Of a stretch of 64,000 nt of DNA, positions 42,242-51,857 are shown piece by piece. Every line of letters begins with the position of its first letter. Position 1 is the first letter of the stretch. The stretch is from UBA12481 sp012523435 (GTDB taxonomy: Bacteria; Bacteroidota; Bacteroidia; Bacteroidales; UBA12481): positions 1 to 64,000 of the forward strand of contig JAQUCP010000009.1 in assembly GCA_028686135.1 (NCBI GenBank), given 5' to 3'. Made by a program: the position numbers and the translations under genes. The notes below the pieces were generated by a model. That model was not told the origin of the DNA, did no database searches, and was given only the letters and a program-made list of their open reading frames with translations.

Positions 42242-44551
42242 CTACTTCTTCTTGCTGTGATTTCCTTCCTCGATGATCTTCAGACAATCTTCCAGTGTCA
42301 GCGCTGCGGGGTCTTGCTTTTTGGAGATCTTGTAGTTTTTCTTTTTATAGGAGATATAAGGGCCAAAGCGTCCATTGAGCACTTTGAGATCAGGTTCTTC
42401 AACAAATTCTCGTATGATTCGTTGTGAGTCGGCCAACCGCTTTTCCCGGATAATCTCTTCGGCACGCTCCAGATTGACAGTCATGGGATCATCAACGCCT
42501 TTTTTCAGGGAATAGAATGCGCTCTTATGCCTGATATAGGGTCCGAATCGGCCAATTCCCACGGTGACTTCAGCATCCTCAAATTTTCCAATCTTTCGTG
42601 GCAAATCGAAGAGTTTAAGGGCTTCCTCCAGGGTGATGGTTTCGAGAAACTGTCCTTTGGCCAACCGAGCAAAGCGGGGCTTCACATCTTCGTGGGCAGT
42701 TCCAATCTGAGCCATCGGTCCGTAACGGCCGATTTTTACTATCACCGGCTCCCCCGATGCAGGATCAGTGCCCAAAAGACGTTCACCAGTGCTACGTGCA
42801 CTTGTTTTGGTGGTTTTATCGACCTGTTCGTGAAAAGGTTTGTAAAACCGGTCGATCATCTCCTGCCAGATCAACTGACCCTCAGCAATTTCGTCAAACT
42901 CCTGCTCAACACTAGCAGTGAAGTTGTAATCCAGGATATTCGCAAAATGCTCGGTCAAAAAATCGTTGACTACGATTCCAATATCAGTGGGGAAGAGCTT
43001 GGATTTTTCAAACCCTGATTTCTCACTTTTCTGGATGCTTGTGATCTCTCCCTTTTCCAGAACCAGGCCGTCGAGTTGCCGGACGATGCCCGGGCGGTCC
43101 TCTTTAATGACATAATCTCTCGATTGGATGGTTGAGATGGTGGGGGCATAGGTGGAAGGGCGACCGATACCCATCTCCTCCAGCTTCTTCACCAGAGAAG
43201 CTTCTGTATAGCGATAGGGAGCATGCGGATACCGTTGAATGGCTTCCATCTGCTTAAGCGTCAGTTGTTGATCCTGCTGGAGCGGAGGAATCAGACTGCT
43301 GCCGCTCTCTCCGTTCTCGTCGTCGGTGCTCTCACGATAGACCCGCATGAACCCGTCGAAGATCATCACTTCTCCAGTGGCTACCAACAATTCCTTGCGC
43401 CCAGATATCCGGATATTTACTGTCGTTTTTTCCATTAGAGCTTCGCTCATCTGGGAAGCCACCGTTCGTTTCCAAATCAGCTCGTACAGCTTCTTCTCGT
43501 TGGCGGTCCCGGCGACAGCTTTCTGATTAATATAAGTGGGGCGAATCGCTTCGTGTGCTTCCTGTGCTCCTTTGGTTTTTGTTTTGAATTGTCTAATTTT
43601 CAGGTACTTATCGCCAAATTCTTCGAGGATGGTCTCTTTTGCTGTCCCGATAGCCAGGTTTGACAGGTTGACTGAGTCGGTACGCATATACGTGATTTTC
43701 CCGGCTTCGTAAAGCTTTTGCGCCAGTGTCATCGTCTGCGATACCGAAAAGCCGAACTTCCGGCTGGCCTCCTGTTGTAAGGTTGAGGTGGTAAAGGGTG
43801 GCGCGGGTGACTTTTTAAAAGGCTTTGTTTCAACAGCATCTACTGTGAAGGAAGCGGACCGGCAGCTTTCCAGGAATTCGGATACCTCATCGCGGGTTTT
43901 GAACTTCCGGTTTAGCTCAGCTTTCAGTTCAGTTAGATTGCCATCCTGGCCGGTTAGTGGGAATAGGGCAGTTATCCGGTAGTACGGAACAGCTGTGAAA
44001 TTCATGATCTCCCGTTCACGTTCTACCAGGAGTCGTACAGCGACGCTTTGAACACGACCTGCTGACAGGGAAGGACGGATCTTTTTCCAGAGTATAGGGC
44101 TTAACTCAAACCCAACCAAGCGGTCGAGTACCCGCCTGGCCTGTTGTGCATCCACGAGATTATTATCGATGGTGCGAGGATTGTCAATGGCTTTGAGGAT
44201 TGCCTCTTTGGTGATTTCATGGAACACAATCCGCCGGGTTTTCTCATGCGGTAAGTTCAGAGTTTCTGATAAATGCCAGGCGATGGCTTCTCCCTCGCGG
44301 TCCTCATCAGATGCCAGCCAGACCCACTTGGCTTCCTGTGCAAGCTTCTTTAACTCACTGACAACCTTCTTTTTATCTGGTGAAATAATATACTGGGGCT
44401 CGTAGTTCTTATCCAGCTTGATTCCATACTCCTTTTTTGACAAGTCACGGATGTGACCAAAACTAGATTTGACTATGAAGTCTTTTCCCAGAAACTTCTC
44501 AATCGTCTTAGCTTTAGCGGGTGATTCTACAATAACAAGATTTTCAGCCAT
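42242..44551 (-). CDS. topA: DNA topoisomerase I
   Basis: A 769-aa type IA topoisomerase. The Toprim region begins LVIVESPAKAKTIEKFLG, the active-site Tyr is in KITYMRTDSVNLS, and the C-terminal half carries topoisomerase C-repeats (for example GRFGPYIRHKSAFYSLKKG and GRFGPYISYKKKNYKISKK). It relaxes negative supercoils. The ATG at 44551 gives the normal MAENLVIVES start; an ATG at 44680 would add 43 unrelated residues. Confidence 0.97.
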   Translation of the reverse strand: MAENLVIVESPAKAKTIEKFLGKDFIVKSSFGHIRDLSKKEYGIKLDKNYEPQYIISPDKKKVVSELKKLAQEAKWVWLASDEDREGEAIAWHLSETLNLPHEKTRRIVFHEITKEAILKAIDNPRTIDNNLVDAQQARRVLDRLVGFELSPILWKKIRPSLSAGRVQSVAVRLLVEREREIMNFTAVPYYRITALFPLTGQDGNLTELKAELNRKFKTRDEVSEFLESCRSASFTVDAVETKPFKKSPAPPFTTSTLQQEASRKFGFSVSQTMTLAQKLYEAGKITYMRTDSVNLSNLAIGTAKETILEEFGDKYLKIRQFKTKTKGAQEAHEAIRPTYINQKAVAGTANEKKLYELIWKRTVASQMSEALMEKTTVNIRISGRKELLVATGEVMIFDGFMRVYRESTDDENGESGSSLIPPLQQDQQLTLKQMEAIQRYPHAPYRYTEASLVKKLEEMGIGRPSTYAPTISTIQSRDYVIKEDRPGIVRQLDGLVLEKGEITSIQKSEKSGFEKSKLFPTDIGIVVNDFLTEHFANILDYNFTASVEQEFDEIAEGQLIWQEMIDRFYKPFHEQVDKTTKTSARSTGERLLGTDPASGEPVIVKIGRYGPMAQIGTAHEDVKPRFARLAKGQFLETITLEEALKLFDLPRKIGKFEDAEVTVGIGRFGPYIRHKSAFYSLKKGVDDPMTVNLERAEEIIREKRLADSQRIIREFVEEPDLKVLNGRFGPYISYKKKNYKISKKQDPAALTLEDCLKIIEEGNHSKKK

Positions 44552-44687
44552 ATTGAGAGGGCGTTTGAAAATTGGTGCAAAGATGCAATAAATTTTGTAA
44601 ACAGGGCAAAAGAGGCAATCTGCCGTACCCCGCGTTTCATCTCGTCCCGATCCTTTGTACAGCCTGCCCCTGTGCCCCATAATTTAT

Positions 44688-44695
44688 TACCTTTG
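44688..44695 (+). promoter_or_regulatory. -7 promoter element for the PBP1A gene
   Basis: TACCTTTG matches TAnnTTTG, 20 bases before the ATG at 44716. A TTTG exists upstream but at 30 nt, too far for a normal -33. Confidence 0.45.
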
Positions 44696-44715
44696 CCCAC
44701 GTTAGCTATTATGTT

Positions 44716-47046
44716 ATGGAACAATCCCCTAACACGCGTAAATACTTGAGAAACTTCTGGCTGATCTTTGCCGGCGGAGTAGTTTTCGTGTTTCTTTTAT
44801 TTACCCTGATATCGTTTGGAGTTCTTGGATTCATGCCAAGTTTTGAGGATCTGGAGAATCCTAAAAGCATCCTGGCATCGCAGGTGATCTCTTCCGATGG
44901 AGAGGTTCTTGGGAACTATTTTTACCAGGAGAACCGGACCATGGTTGAATTCAACGAGATATCTCCCAATATGATCAATGCGATTGTCTCTATTGAGGAT
45001 AAACGTTTCTATAAACATTCGGGTATTGATTTTAAAGGCTTGGCCCGCGTGCTCCTGAAAAGTATCATCCTGGGCCAGGAAACCGGTGGAGGTAGTACCA
45101 TCACCCAACAATTGGCTAAGATGCTATTTCCCCGAGAGCAATACCGAAACCCTATCAAGTTCGCTGTCAGGAAGTTCCGCGAGTGGGTCATTGCGGTCAA
45201 ACTGGAGAAGACCTTCACCAAGGAGGAGATTCTGACCATGTACCTGAATAAGTTCGATTACCTGAACCTGGCCGTTGGGATCGAAACCGCTTCGCGAGTC
45301 TATTTTAATAAGTCGGCCGCAGAGCTGGAGGTCCAGGAAGCGGCCATGTTAGCAGCATTGGCGAAAAATCCTTCGCTTTATAATCCACTCCGCTTCCCCG
45401 ACAGAACGCTGCCACGGCGAAACCTGGTGCTGGATAAGATGGCAGAGAATGGCTATCTGAGCCATGAAGAGGCCAGTCTTGCCAAAGAGATACCGCTGGA
45501 ACTAAATTTCCGCCGGGTGGATCACAAGGAGGGGCTGGCTACCTATTTTCGGGAGTATCTACGGAAAGTGCTGAACGAGTCAAGGCCCTCTTCACCAGAA
45601 GCTGCGGAAGCCTGGGAGGCTGATCCGTTAAGAGGATTCTGCCACAAACATATTAAGCCTGATGGCACCCCCTATAATCTGTATCGAGATGGACTGAAGA
45701 TTTTTACGACGATCGATTCCAGGATGCAACAGTATGCGGAAGAGGCCGTAGTGGACCATCTGAGCAAAGACCTGCAACCCGCCTTTGAACGGGAAATGCG
45801 CCGCTATCGCCGTGCTCCCTTCGCCAACGACCGCTCTGAAGAAGAGGTGAAACGCTCTATGAATCAAGCCATGGGATGGAGCGAACGCTATCGGATTCAT
45901 AAGCGTGAACAACACCTGTCGGACGATTCCATTCGGATTCTTTTCAATACCCCGGTCAGAATGAGCGTCTTTAGTTGGGAAGGAGAGATCGATACGGTTA
46001 TGACCCCGATGGATTCGATTCGCTATTACAAACGTTTCATGCGCTCAGCTTTCATGGCCATCGTGCCGCAGACGGGCGAGGTGAAAGCTTATGTTGGCGG
46101 ACCGGATTACCGCTATTTCCAATATGATCAGATCATGCAGGGTAAACGACAGGTGGGGTCAGTCTTTAAGCCTTTTGTGTACACCCTGGCTATGGAGAAT
46201 AAATATTCACCCTGCCATACCGTTCCTAATGTGCCTGTTAGTATCGCAGGTGAATTTTATGGTAAGGAAGGATACTGGTCGCCAGAGTTTTCGGGTACAG
46301 ATGAGCTTGATGGACAGATGATTACCCTAAGAACGGGTCTTGCTAAATCCCTTAACCAGATCTCTGCCTGGGTAATTAAGCAGTACAATCCCGAGGCAGT
46401 CATTGGGGTAGCGCGAAAAATGGGCATTCGCTCACCGATAGATCCGGTTTATCCCATCTGTGTCGGCGCCGTTGACCTGCCGGTCTATGAGGTGGCGGGA
46501 GCTTTTACAGCCTTTGCTAACAAAGGGATCTGGGCAGAGCCAATCATGGTGACCCGCATAGAAGATAAAAATGGCAATCTGCTGGCAACTTTTAAGAACC
46601 GTGAAGAGGTGGCCATGAGTGAAGAGACCGCTTACAAGATGCTGTATATGATGGAAGGAGTGACTCAGTCGGGTGGAACAGGTATTCGATTGAGATTTAA
46701 ATATCAGTTTACCAATCCGATAGCTGCAAAAACCGGTACCACTAACGAATATGCTGATGGCTGGTTTGTGGGTATTGTGCCCAACCTGCTCGGTGCAGTC
46801 TGGACTGGTGCCGAAGATAAAACGGTGCACTTTACCAACCACAGCTTGGGTCAGGGAGCTAATATGGCTCTGCCGATCTGGGCGATGTTCATGCAGAAAG
46901 TGTACGCTGATTCTACTCTTAGTGTCTCCAAAGAGCCTTTCGAACGCCCGGCTCAGCTGACGGAACCACTTGATTGTGATCAAAGTGTTCCGGTAATCGA
47001 GACGAAGAAGACAACAAGAAAGCGAGCCGATTTTGACGAGTTTTAG
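44716..47046 (+). CDS. Penicillin-binding protein 1A (class A)
   Basis: A 776-aa bifunctional peptidoglycan synthase. A short cytoplasmic tail and membrane helix (FAGGVVFVFLLFTLISFG) precede a GT51 transglycosylase domain (VSIEDKRFYKHSGIDFKGLAR and GGSTITQQLAKMLF) and a transpeptidase with GSVFKPF (SxxK), SLNQ (SxN) and AAKTGTTNEYADGWF (KTG). The C-terminus ends in a short basic tail. It lays down and cross-links wall glycan. Divergent from topA, tail-to-tail with radA. Confidence 0.95.
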   Translation: MEQSPNTRKYLRNFWLIFAGGVVFVFLLFTLISFGVLGFMPSFEDLENPKSILASQVISSDGEVLGNYFYQENRTMVEFNEISPNMINAIVSIEDKRFYKHSGIDFKGLARVLLKSIILGQETGGGSTITQQLAKMLFPREQYRNPIKFAVRKFREWVIAVKLEKTFTKEEILTMYLNKFDYLNLAVGIETASRVYFNKSAAELEVQEAAMLAALAKNPSLYNPLRFPDRTLPRRNLVLDKMAENGYLSHEEASLAKEIPLELNFRRVDHKEGLATYFREYLRKVLNESRPSSPEAAEAWEADPLRGFCHKHIKPDGTPYNLYRDGLKIFTTIDSRMQQYAEEAVVDHLSKDLQPAFEREMRRYRRAPFANDRSEEEVKRSMNQAMGWSERYRIHKREQHLSDDSIRILFNTPVRMSVFSWEGEIDTVMTPMDSIRYYKRFMRSAFMAIVPQTGEVKAYVGGPDYRYFQYDQIMQGKRQVGSVFKPFVYTLAMENKYSPCHTVPNVPVSIAGEFYGKEGYWSPEFSGTDELDGQMITLRTGLAKSLNQISAWVIKQYNPEAVIGVARKMGIRSPIDPVYPICVGAVDLPVYEVAGAFTAFANKGIWAEPIMVTRIEDKNGNLLATFKNREEVAMSEETAYKMLYMMEGVTQSGGTGIRLRFKYQFTNPIAAKTGTTNEYADGWFVGIVPNLLGAVWTGAEDKTVHFTNHSLGQGANMALPIWAMFMQKVYADSTLSVSKEPFERPAQLTEPLDCDQSVPVIETKKTTRKRADFDEF

Positions 47047-47073
47047 ACAGGATTTTGTTTAATCCACGGCTGT

Positions 47074-48420
47074 TTAGAAGCCTTTTAACAGATCTCCTAA
47101 GTGTCGCAAGGGAACTACCTGGATTTTGAACCTCTTGATTTCCAGGCTTTTCATGTTATTTGCGGGAATGTAAATCGTGCCAAAGCCCAGTCGGTCGGCT
47201 TCGGCAATGCGGGTCTCAATGCGTCCAACTGGCCGAATCTCCCCCGAAAGACCGATTTCTCCGGTGTAGCAGGCGACCTGACTCAGTGGTTGATTACGGT
47301 CGGAGGACAGAATGGCAGCTACGACCGACAGATCAGCTGCAGGATCATTAACCTTCAGTCCGCCGGCCATGTTTAGAAACACATCCTTTGACGAGAGCCG
47401 GAATCCGGCTCTTTTTTCTAGGACTGCCAGCAACATTCCGAGGCGGCGAAGATCGAATCCGGTGGCGGAGCGTTGCGGGGTGCCATAGGCTGCAGAACTG
47501 ACCAGTGCCTGGGTTTCGAGGAGGAGGGGGCGCTGTCCCTCAAGGCATACTGCGATAGCGCTGCCACTAAGTGAGTTATCACGATTTGCCAGTAGGAGTT
47601 CGGATGGGTTGGTCACTTCGCGCAAGCCTGAGGAGTTCATCTCAAAAATGCCCAGCTCATCGGTAGATCCGAAACGGTTTTTGCTGGCTCGCAGGATACG
47701 ATATTGATGGTGCTGGTCGCCTTCGAACTGAAGAACAGTATCCACCATATGCTCCAACACCTTAGGCCCGGCCAGATGCCCCTCCTTATTGATATGACCT
47801 ACCAGGATCACTGGGGTATGGTTCTCCTTGGCATAACGCATCAGGTCGGTGGCACATTCCCGGATCTGGCTGATGCTCCCCGGCGATCCCTCGATGCGCT
47901 CGGTACTCAGGGTCTGAATCGAATCAATGATTAATAGCTCGGGTTGGAACTCATCAATCTGCCTGAGTAACTGTTCCAGTGAGGTCTCGCTTAGGAGGTA
48001 AAAACCCTCGTGATCTCCTCCAAGCCTTCCGGCCCGTAGCTTGAGCTGTTCGAGACTCTCCTCGCCGGAGACATACAGAATTCGGCGACCCTCCATCCCC
48101 AACGCTAACTGAAGGACCAGGGTGGATTTGCCGATTCCTGGTTCCCCTCCAATTAAAACTAGTGACCCCGGTATCAGTCCCCCACCAGCAACCCGGTCAA
48201 ATTCACTCATCTTGCTGCAAATTCGCGTCTGAGCCAGATGACTGATCTCCTGCAGCCGCTTCGGTGTTGAGGTGATGAGTGGCTTAACCCTCCCCGCTTT
48301 GGGAGTTTTTTGAACGATCTCTTCCTGGTAGGTGTTCCATTCTCCGCAGGAGGGGCAACGCCCGATCCATTTGGCCGAGGTGGCGCCACAATTGCTGCAG
48401 ATGAAGATGGATTTGGACAT
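47074..48420 (-). CDS. radA: DNA repair protein RadA
   Basis: A 448-aa RecA-like helicase for branch migration. It has an N-terminal zinc finger (CSNCGATSAKWIGRCPSCGEW), Walker A GGEPGIGKST, the KNRFG motif and a C-terminal Lon-like domain (SSKDVFLNMAGGLKVNDPAADL). The ATG at 48420 directly abuts an octamer repeat array that separates it from panD. Confidence 0.96.
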   Translation of the reverse strand: MSKSIFICSNCGATSAKWIGRCPSCGEWNTYQEEIVQKTPKAGRVKPLITSTPKRLQEISHLAQTRICSKMSEFDRVAGGGLIPGSLVLIGGEPGIGKSTLVLQLALGMEGRRILYVSGEESLEQLKLRAGRLGGDHEGFYLLSETSLEQLLRQIDEFQPELLIIDSIQTLSTERIEGSPGSISQIRECATDLMRYAKENHTPVILVGHINKEGHLAGPKVLEHMVDTVLQFEGDQHHQYRILRASKNRFGSTDELGIFEMNSSGLREVTNPSELLLANRDNSLSGSAIAVCLEGQRPLLLETQALVSSAAYGTPQRSATGFDLRRLGMLLAVLEKRAGFRLSSKDVFLNMAGGLKVNDPAADLSVVAAILSSDRNQPLSQVACYTGEIGLSGEIRPVGRIETRIAEADRLGFGTIYIPANNMKSLEIKRFKIQVVPLRHLGDLLKGF

Positions 48421-48450
48421 AGGAGGGTGTCAGGTGTGAGGTGTGAGGAG

Positions 48451-48628
48451 GTTGTCAGGTTGTCGAGTTGTCAAGTTGTCGAGTTGTCNNNNNNNNNNNN
48501 NNNNNNNNNNNNNNNNNNNNNNNNNNNNNNNNNNNNNNNNNNNNNNNNNNNNNNNNNNNNNNNNNNNNNNNNNNNNNNNNNNNNNNNNGTTGTCGAGTTG
48601 TCAAGTTGTCGAGTTGTCGAGTTGTTGG
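48451..48628. repeat. GTTGTCRR octamer tandem array with an internal gap
   Basis: An 8-bp unit (GTTGTCGA, GTTGTCAA, GTTGTCAG) is tandemly repeated: four full units and a partial one left of the gap (48451-48488), and five right of it (48589-48628, the last GTTGTTGG). The preceding bases, GGTGTCAGGTGTGAG, are a decayed version. Total copy number is unknown because the gap falls inside. It lies between panD and radA, transcribed as GACAACTY repeats on their strand. Confidence 0.88.
48489..48588. other. Scaffold gap of 100 N inside the octamer array
   Basis: Default 100-N placeholder; the short-unit repeats on both sides explain why the assembly broke. The real length is unknown. Confidence 0.97.
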
Positions 48629-48638
48629 GTGAAGGTGG

Positions 48639-48989
48639 TTAGACGAGCGTGTTAGTGGCGGTGTCGGGGAAGACGAGGGTGGGCTTAAACGTCTTCGCCT
48701 CCTCAAAGTCCATCATGGCGTAGGAGATGATGATAACAACATCGCCTACCTGAGCTTTTCGGGCCGCGGCACCATTAAGACAAATCCTGCCGGTGCCGCG
48801 TTCACCGCGAATGACGTAGGTTTCCAAACGTTCGCCATTGTTGAGGTTGAGTATCTGAACTTTCTCGTTTTCAATCAGATTGGCAGCATCCATCAGATCC
48901 TCATCAATGGTGATACTCCCTACATATTGTAGGTTGGCTTCTGTGATGGTTGCCTTGTGAATCTTTGATTTACAGACTTCTATAAACAT
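48639..48989 (-). CDS. panD: Aspartate 1-decarboxylase
   Basis: A 116-aa pyruvoyl enzyme making beta-alanine for pantothenate. The self-cleavage site is Gly-Ser in QYVGSITID (Ser becomes the pyruvoyl group); GERGTGRICLNGAAARKAQVGD and VIIISYA complete the fold. It acts with PanC about 2 kb away, so both branches to pantothenate are here. A -7 element lies at 49012-49019. Confidence 0.96.
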   Translation of the reverse strand: MFIEVCKSKIHKATITEANLQYVGSITIDEDLMDAANLIENEKVQILNLNNGERLETYVIRGERGTGRICLNGAAARKAQVGDVVIIISYAMMDFEEAKTFKPTLVFPDTATNTLV

Positions 48990-49011
48990 TTTGCATCTCC
49001 ATAGAACGGGG

Positions 49012-49019
49012 CAAAGTTA
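49012..49019 (-). promoter_or_regulatory. -7 promoter element for panD
   Basis: TAACTTTG on the minus strand, a perfect TAnnTTTG, 22 bases before the ATG at 48989. Confidence 0.5.
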
Positions 49020-49058
49020 TGCAAAAATGTTATAAACCATCGGAACCATCCTGCCTGC

Positions 49059-49646
49059 CTATTTCTTCTTAAAAGTTTCGTAGGTTGCCTTGTCAACCAT
49101 CACAACATGGGTAGCACCAAAGATAAGTGACGGTGGTAGCCCGGCAGATCCCCCTTGTGTACGGCAATACAACGTTTCTCCTGCGTCATTCTGAAAGGAG
49201 AAAAAGTTCCATGTGGTCGGTTGGGGTTCTTCATATTCTGCCTTGATAATCAGGTTTTTGCGACTTGCTTCGCTGATATACAATGCTTTTAATTTATACT
49301 GATCTAATTGAATATCCTGAGTAAAGGGAATGTCAACCCGGCCACCCATCTGCGCCAGCTTGTCCTTGATGTTTTTATCAGCCGTTTCCTTTTGGGTCTC
49401 AATTTTTTGACCAAACTTAAAGGCTTCGTTGAGATCGGTACTCTTTTTTTGCTTTTCCTCAAGCTTGGTGATGGCATCGGTCTCATTTTCAATAAAATCA
49501 ATCAATTTGGAAAAATCGTTAGATGATTTTCCTTTCGATCCCGACCCGCTTTTTGAGCCCGATCCATTTTGCCCACCTCCACAGGAGGCGAAAAAGAGGA
49601 CAACTGATACCATCAGTATGCCCGTAATCCATTGTGTTCTTTTCAT
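49059..49646 (-). CDS. Glycine/serine-rich-linker lipoprotein of unknown function
   Basis: A 195-aa lipoprotein with lipobox FFASC, a Gly/Ser/Lys-rich linker, then a charged helical stretch (about residues 44-100, coiled-coil like) and a beta-rich C-terminal half. I do not recognise a family. It has the same orientation as panD but about 70 bp away, so independent transcription is likely. Confidence 0.72.
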   Translation of the reverse strand: MKRTQWITGILMVSVVLFFASCGGGQNGSGSKSGSGSKGKSSNDFSKLIDFIENETDAITKLEEKQKKSTDLNEAFKFGQKIETQKETADKNIKDKLAQMGGRVDIPFTQDIQLDQYKLKALYISEASRKNLIIKAEYEEPQPTTWNFFSFQNDAGETLYCRTQGGSAGLPPSLIFGATHVVMVDKATYETFKKK

Positions 49647-49826
49647 CGTTTTCAGAGTTTAGTTAGAAATTGAATTTTAAGAGTCTTAGCAATCGATGCT
49701 TAGCATTATTGTATCAAAGGTGGGGCAGCGAATTCCGGCCAGCAAATAGTTGGTGTTACGATTTATAAAACGGGACAGGAAATGCCTGGCCGTGTCGGTT
49801 CTTCTCCCTGGATCGGGTAACAGCTC

Positions 49827-49857
49827 TTTGCCAGCTCTTGTCATTTTTTTATCTTTC
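49827..49857 (+). promoter_or_regulatory. Promoter very close to the SDR start codon
   Basis: TTTG (49827-49830), a 19-nt spacer and TATCTTTC (49850-49857, one mismatch to TAnnTTTG) end only 4 bases before the ATG at 49862, so the RNA would begin at or next to the start codon. Confidence 0.45.
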
Positions 49858-49861
49858 AACC

Positions 49862-50869
49862 ATGAAAGCACTATTCATCGGCGGGACGGGTAACATCAGC
49901 ACCCCGGTAAGCCAAAAAGCATTAGACCTGGGGATCAGTTTGTATCACCTTAACCGGGGGTATCGTCAGCCATTGCCAGGAGTGAACTATCTAACCGCAG
50001 ACATCACGGATTTTGAAAAAGTAAGACGGGTGTTGAAAGACCATCATTGGGATGTTGTGGTGAATTGGATTGCCTATAAGCCGGCAGATATTGAACGCGA
50101 TATGGAGCTATTTGAAGGAATTACAGGTCAGTACATTTTTATCAGCTCTGCCTCAGCCTATCAGAAACCCCCTGTTAGTCCGGTGATTACGGAATCTACC
50201 CCGTTGAAAAATCCATACTGGCAATATTCTCGTGACAAAATTGCCTGTGAAGATCTCCTGATCAAATTTTACCGGGAGCGAGGCTTCCCGATGACTATTA
50301 TCAGACCCTCTCATACCTACTATTCGGTGATTCCTGTAGCTCTTGGCGGTTGGGAGGAGTTTACGATTATCGACAGGATGAGAAAAGGAATGCCAACTAT
50401 TGTGCATGGGGATGGGACGTCACTTTGGACGATGACTCATGCGCGTGATTTCGCGGTTGGGTTTACAGGTTTGATGGGCAATCAGAGAGCGATCGGGGAG
50501 GCTTTTCATATCACTTCTGATGAGGTTCTTACCTGGAATCAAATCTATCAGGCTGTTGCACGGGCAGCCGGGGCAGAACCTAATCCGGTCCATATCCCAT
50601 CAGAATGGATTGCGGATTATGCCGAGCGTAACGGTTTTGACAGCGTGAGAGGTACCCTGCTGGGAGATAAAGCCCACAGTGCCCTGTTCGATAATACCAA
50701 GATCAAAAAATTGGTTCCGGAATTCCAGGCTACCATCCCTTTTGCCGAAGGCATAAAAGAGACCATTGCGTGGTTCGATGATGATTCATCACGGCAGGTG
50801 ATCAAGCCAGAGACAGAGAAATTTTTGGATGGTTTGTTGACACTGGTGCCGCAACCGGTAGTCGGTTGA
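49862..50869 (+). CDS. NAD-dependent epimerase/dehydratase family protein (extended SDR)
   Basis: A 335-aa sugar-nucleotide-type SDR beginning MKALFIGGTGNISTPVS, with the NAD-binding GGTGNIS, ISSASAYQK and YSRDKIACE (Tyr-x3-Lys replaced by YSRDK: Tyr and Lys present) and the HITSDEVLTWNQIY block. The substrate is not evident. It lacks sugar-pathway neighbours and is convergent to panC. An ATG at 49838 is less likely because it precedes the promoter. Confidence 0.85.
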   Translation: MKALFIGGTGNISTPVSQKALDLGISLYHLNRGYRQPLPGVNYLTADITDFEKVRRVLKDHHWDVVVNWIAYKPADIERDMELFEGITGQYIFISSASAYQKPPVSPVITESTPLKNPYWQYSRDKIACEDLLIKFYRERGFPMTIIRPSHTYYSVIPVALGGWEEFTIIDRMRKGMPTIVHGDGTSLWTMTHARDFAVGFTGLMGNQRAIGEAFHITSDEVLTWNQIYQAVARAAGAEPNPVHIPSEWIADYAERNGFDSVRGTLLGDKAHSALFDNTKIKKLVPEFQATIPFAEGIKETIAWFDDDSSRQVIKPETEKFLDGLLTLVPQPVVG

Positions 50870-50882
50870 TGAGTTGTTAGAG

Positions 50883-51731
50883 TTAGCTAACTCTCAGATT
50901 ATCAATTAGCCTGACTTCATCAGCATAGACGGCAATAAAGCAACGAACCGGGTTTGGCCAGCTGGTTTTGTAAACTGGCATCAGGGTCTCTTCATCGGCG
51001 AACTCTACATATTCAACCTTTAGGATTTTAGTGGCGTGAATCATAGCAATGATCTGACGTTTAAGGTCTGTGATGTCAGATCTCCCGTAAAGCCTGGCAG
51101 CTTCGCTTAAGGCTTGAAAAATGACGGGGGCAGCAGCGCGGTGTTCAGCCGACAGTCGCTGATTTCTGGAACTCATGGCGAGTCCGTCAGCTTCCCGGAT
51201 GATGGGGCAGGGAATGATTTCGGGGCCAAATTTTTCGAGCTCTACCAGTTTCCTAATGACTGCCAACTGCTGGAAATCTTTTTCTCCAAAATAGGCCCGG
51301 TCAGGTTCAATGATACGAAATAACCGGTTCACAACGATCCCAACACCATTAAAATGACCCGGCCTGAAGGCGCCCTCCATAACCTCGGCCAATGGACCAA
51401 AATCATATTGTGTATCAATCTGTTTTGGATACATCTCCTCAACCGATGGGGCGAAAACAATGCCCCGAAATCCAAGCACCGGCTCCAATAAATCCAGATC
51501 AGCTTCTAAATCTCGAGGATATTTCTCTAGGTCGGCAGGGTTATTGAATTGTATCGGATTGACAAAGACCGACACTATGGTGAGATTATTTTGTCTGACT
51601 GATAGCTTGGAGAGCGACAGGTGCCCTTCGTGCAGAGCCCCCATGGTGGGAACTAGTCCAAGGCTTTGACTCTCTTCCCTGAATGTCGATAGGTAATCGC
51701 GCAGAGAGTCACAGGTTTTAAAAACAATCAT
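50883..51731 (-). CDS. panC: Pantothenate synthetase (pantoate-beta-alanine ligase)
   Basis: A 282-aa ATP-dependent ligase that joins pantoate to beta-alanine. PTMGALHEGHLSL (HxGH class), FVNPIQFNNPADLEKYPR and FGEKDFQQLAVIRKL are the family blocks; SSRNQRLS is the KMSKS equivalent. Start at 51731 (MIVFKTCDSL). It is divergent from the starch-synthase-like gene. Confidence 0.96.
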   Translation of the reverse strand: MIVFKTCDSLRDYLSTFREESQSLGLVPTMGALHEGHLSLSKLSVRQNNLTIVSVFVNPIQFNNPADLEKYPRDLEADLDLLEPVLGFRGIVFAPSVEEMYPKQIDTQYDFGPLAEVMEGAFRPGHFNGVGIVVNRLFRIIEPDRAYFGEKDFQQLAVIRKLVELEKFGPEIIPCPIIREADGLAMSSRNQRLSAEHRAAAPVIFQALSEAARLYGRSDITDLKRQIIAMIHATKILKVEYVEFADEETLMPVYKTSWPNPVRCFIAVYADEVRLIDNLRVS

Positions 51732-51800
51732 GCCATTGAATTTTGCGGCCCCAAAAGTACCAAAACACCTGTTGATAAACCCGCACCCCATGTTAATAAG

Positions 51801-51831
51801 TTGAAAATTACTGCAATTTTTAGTAGCTTTG
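51801..51831 (+). promoter_or_regulatory. Promoter of the starch-synthase-like gene
   Basis: TTG (51801-51803), a 20-nt spacer and TAGCTTTG (51824-51831) form a good Bacteroidota promoter. It sets the start of translation at the ATG at 51858, since the upstream codon at 51801 is inside the promoter. Confidence 0.65.
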
Positions 51832-51857
51832 CGTTCATATTCGTAAAATCCGACAGG

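Noticed and set aside
48310..48642. Open frame running through the octamer array and N gap
   Set aside because: It depends on unknown bases and low-complexity repeats, with no family resemblance.
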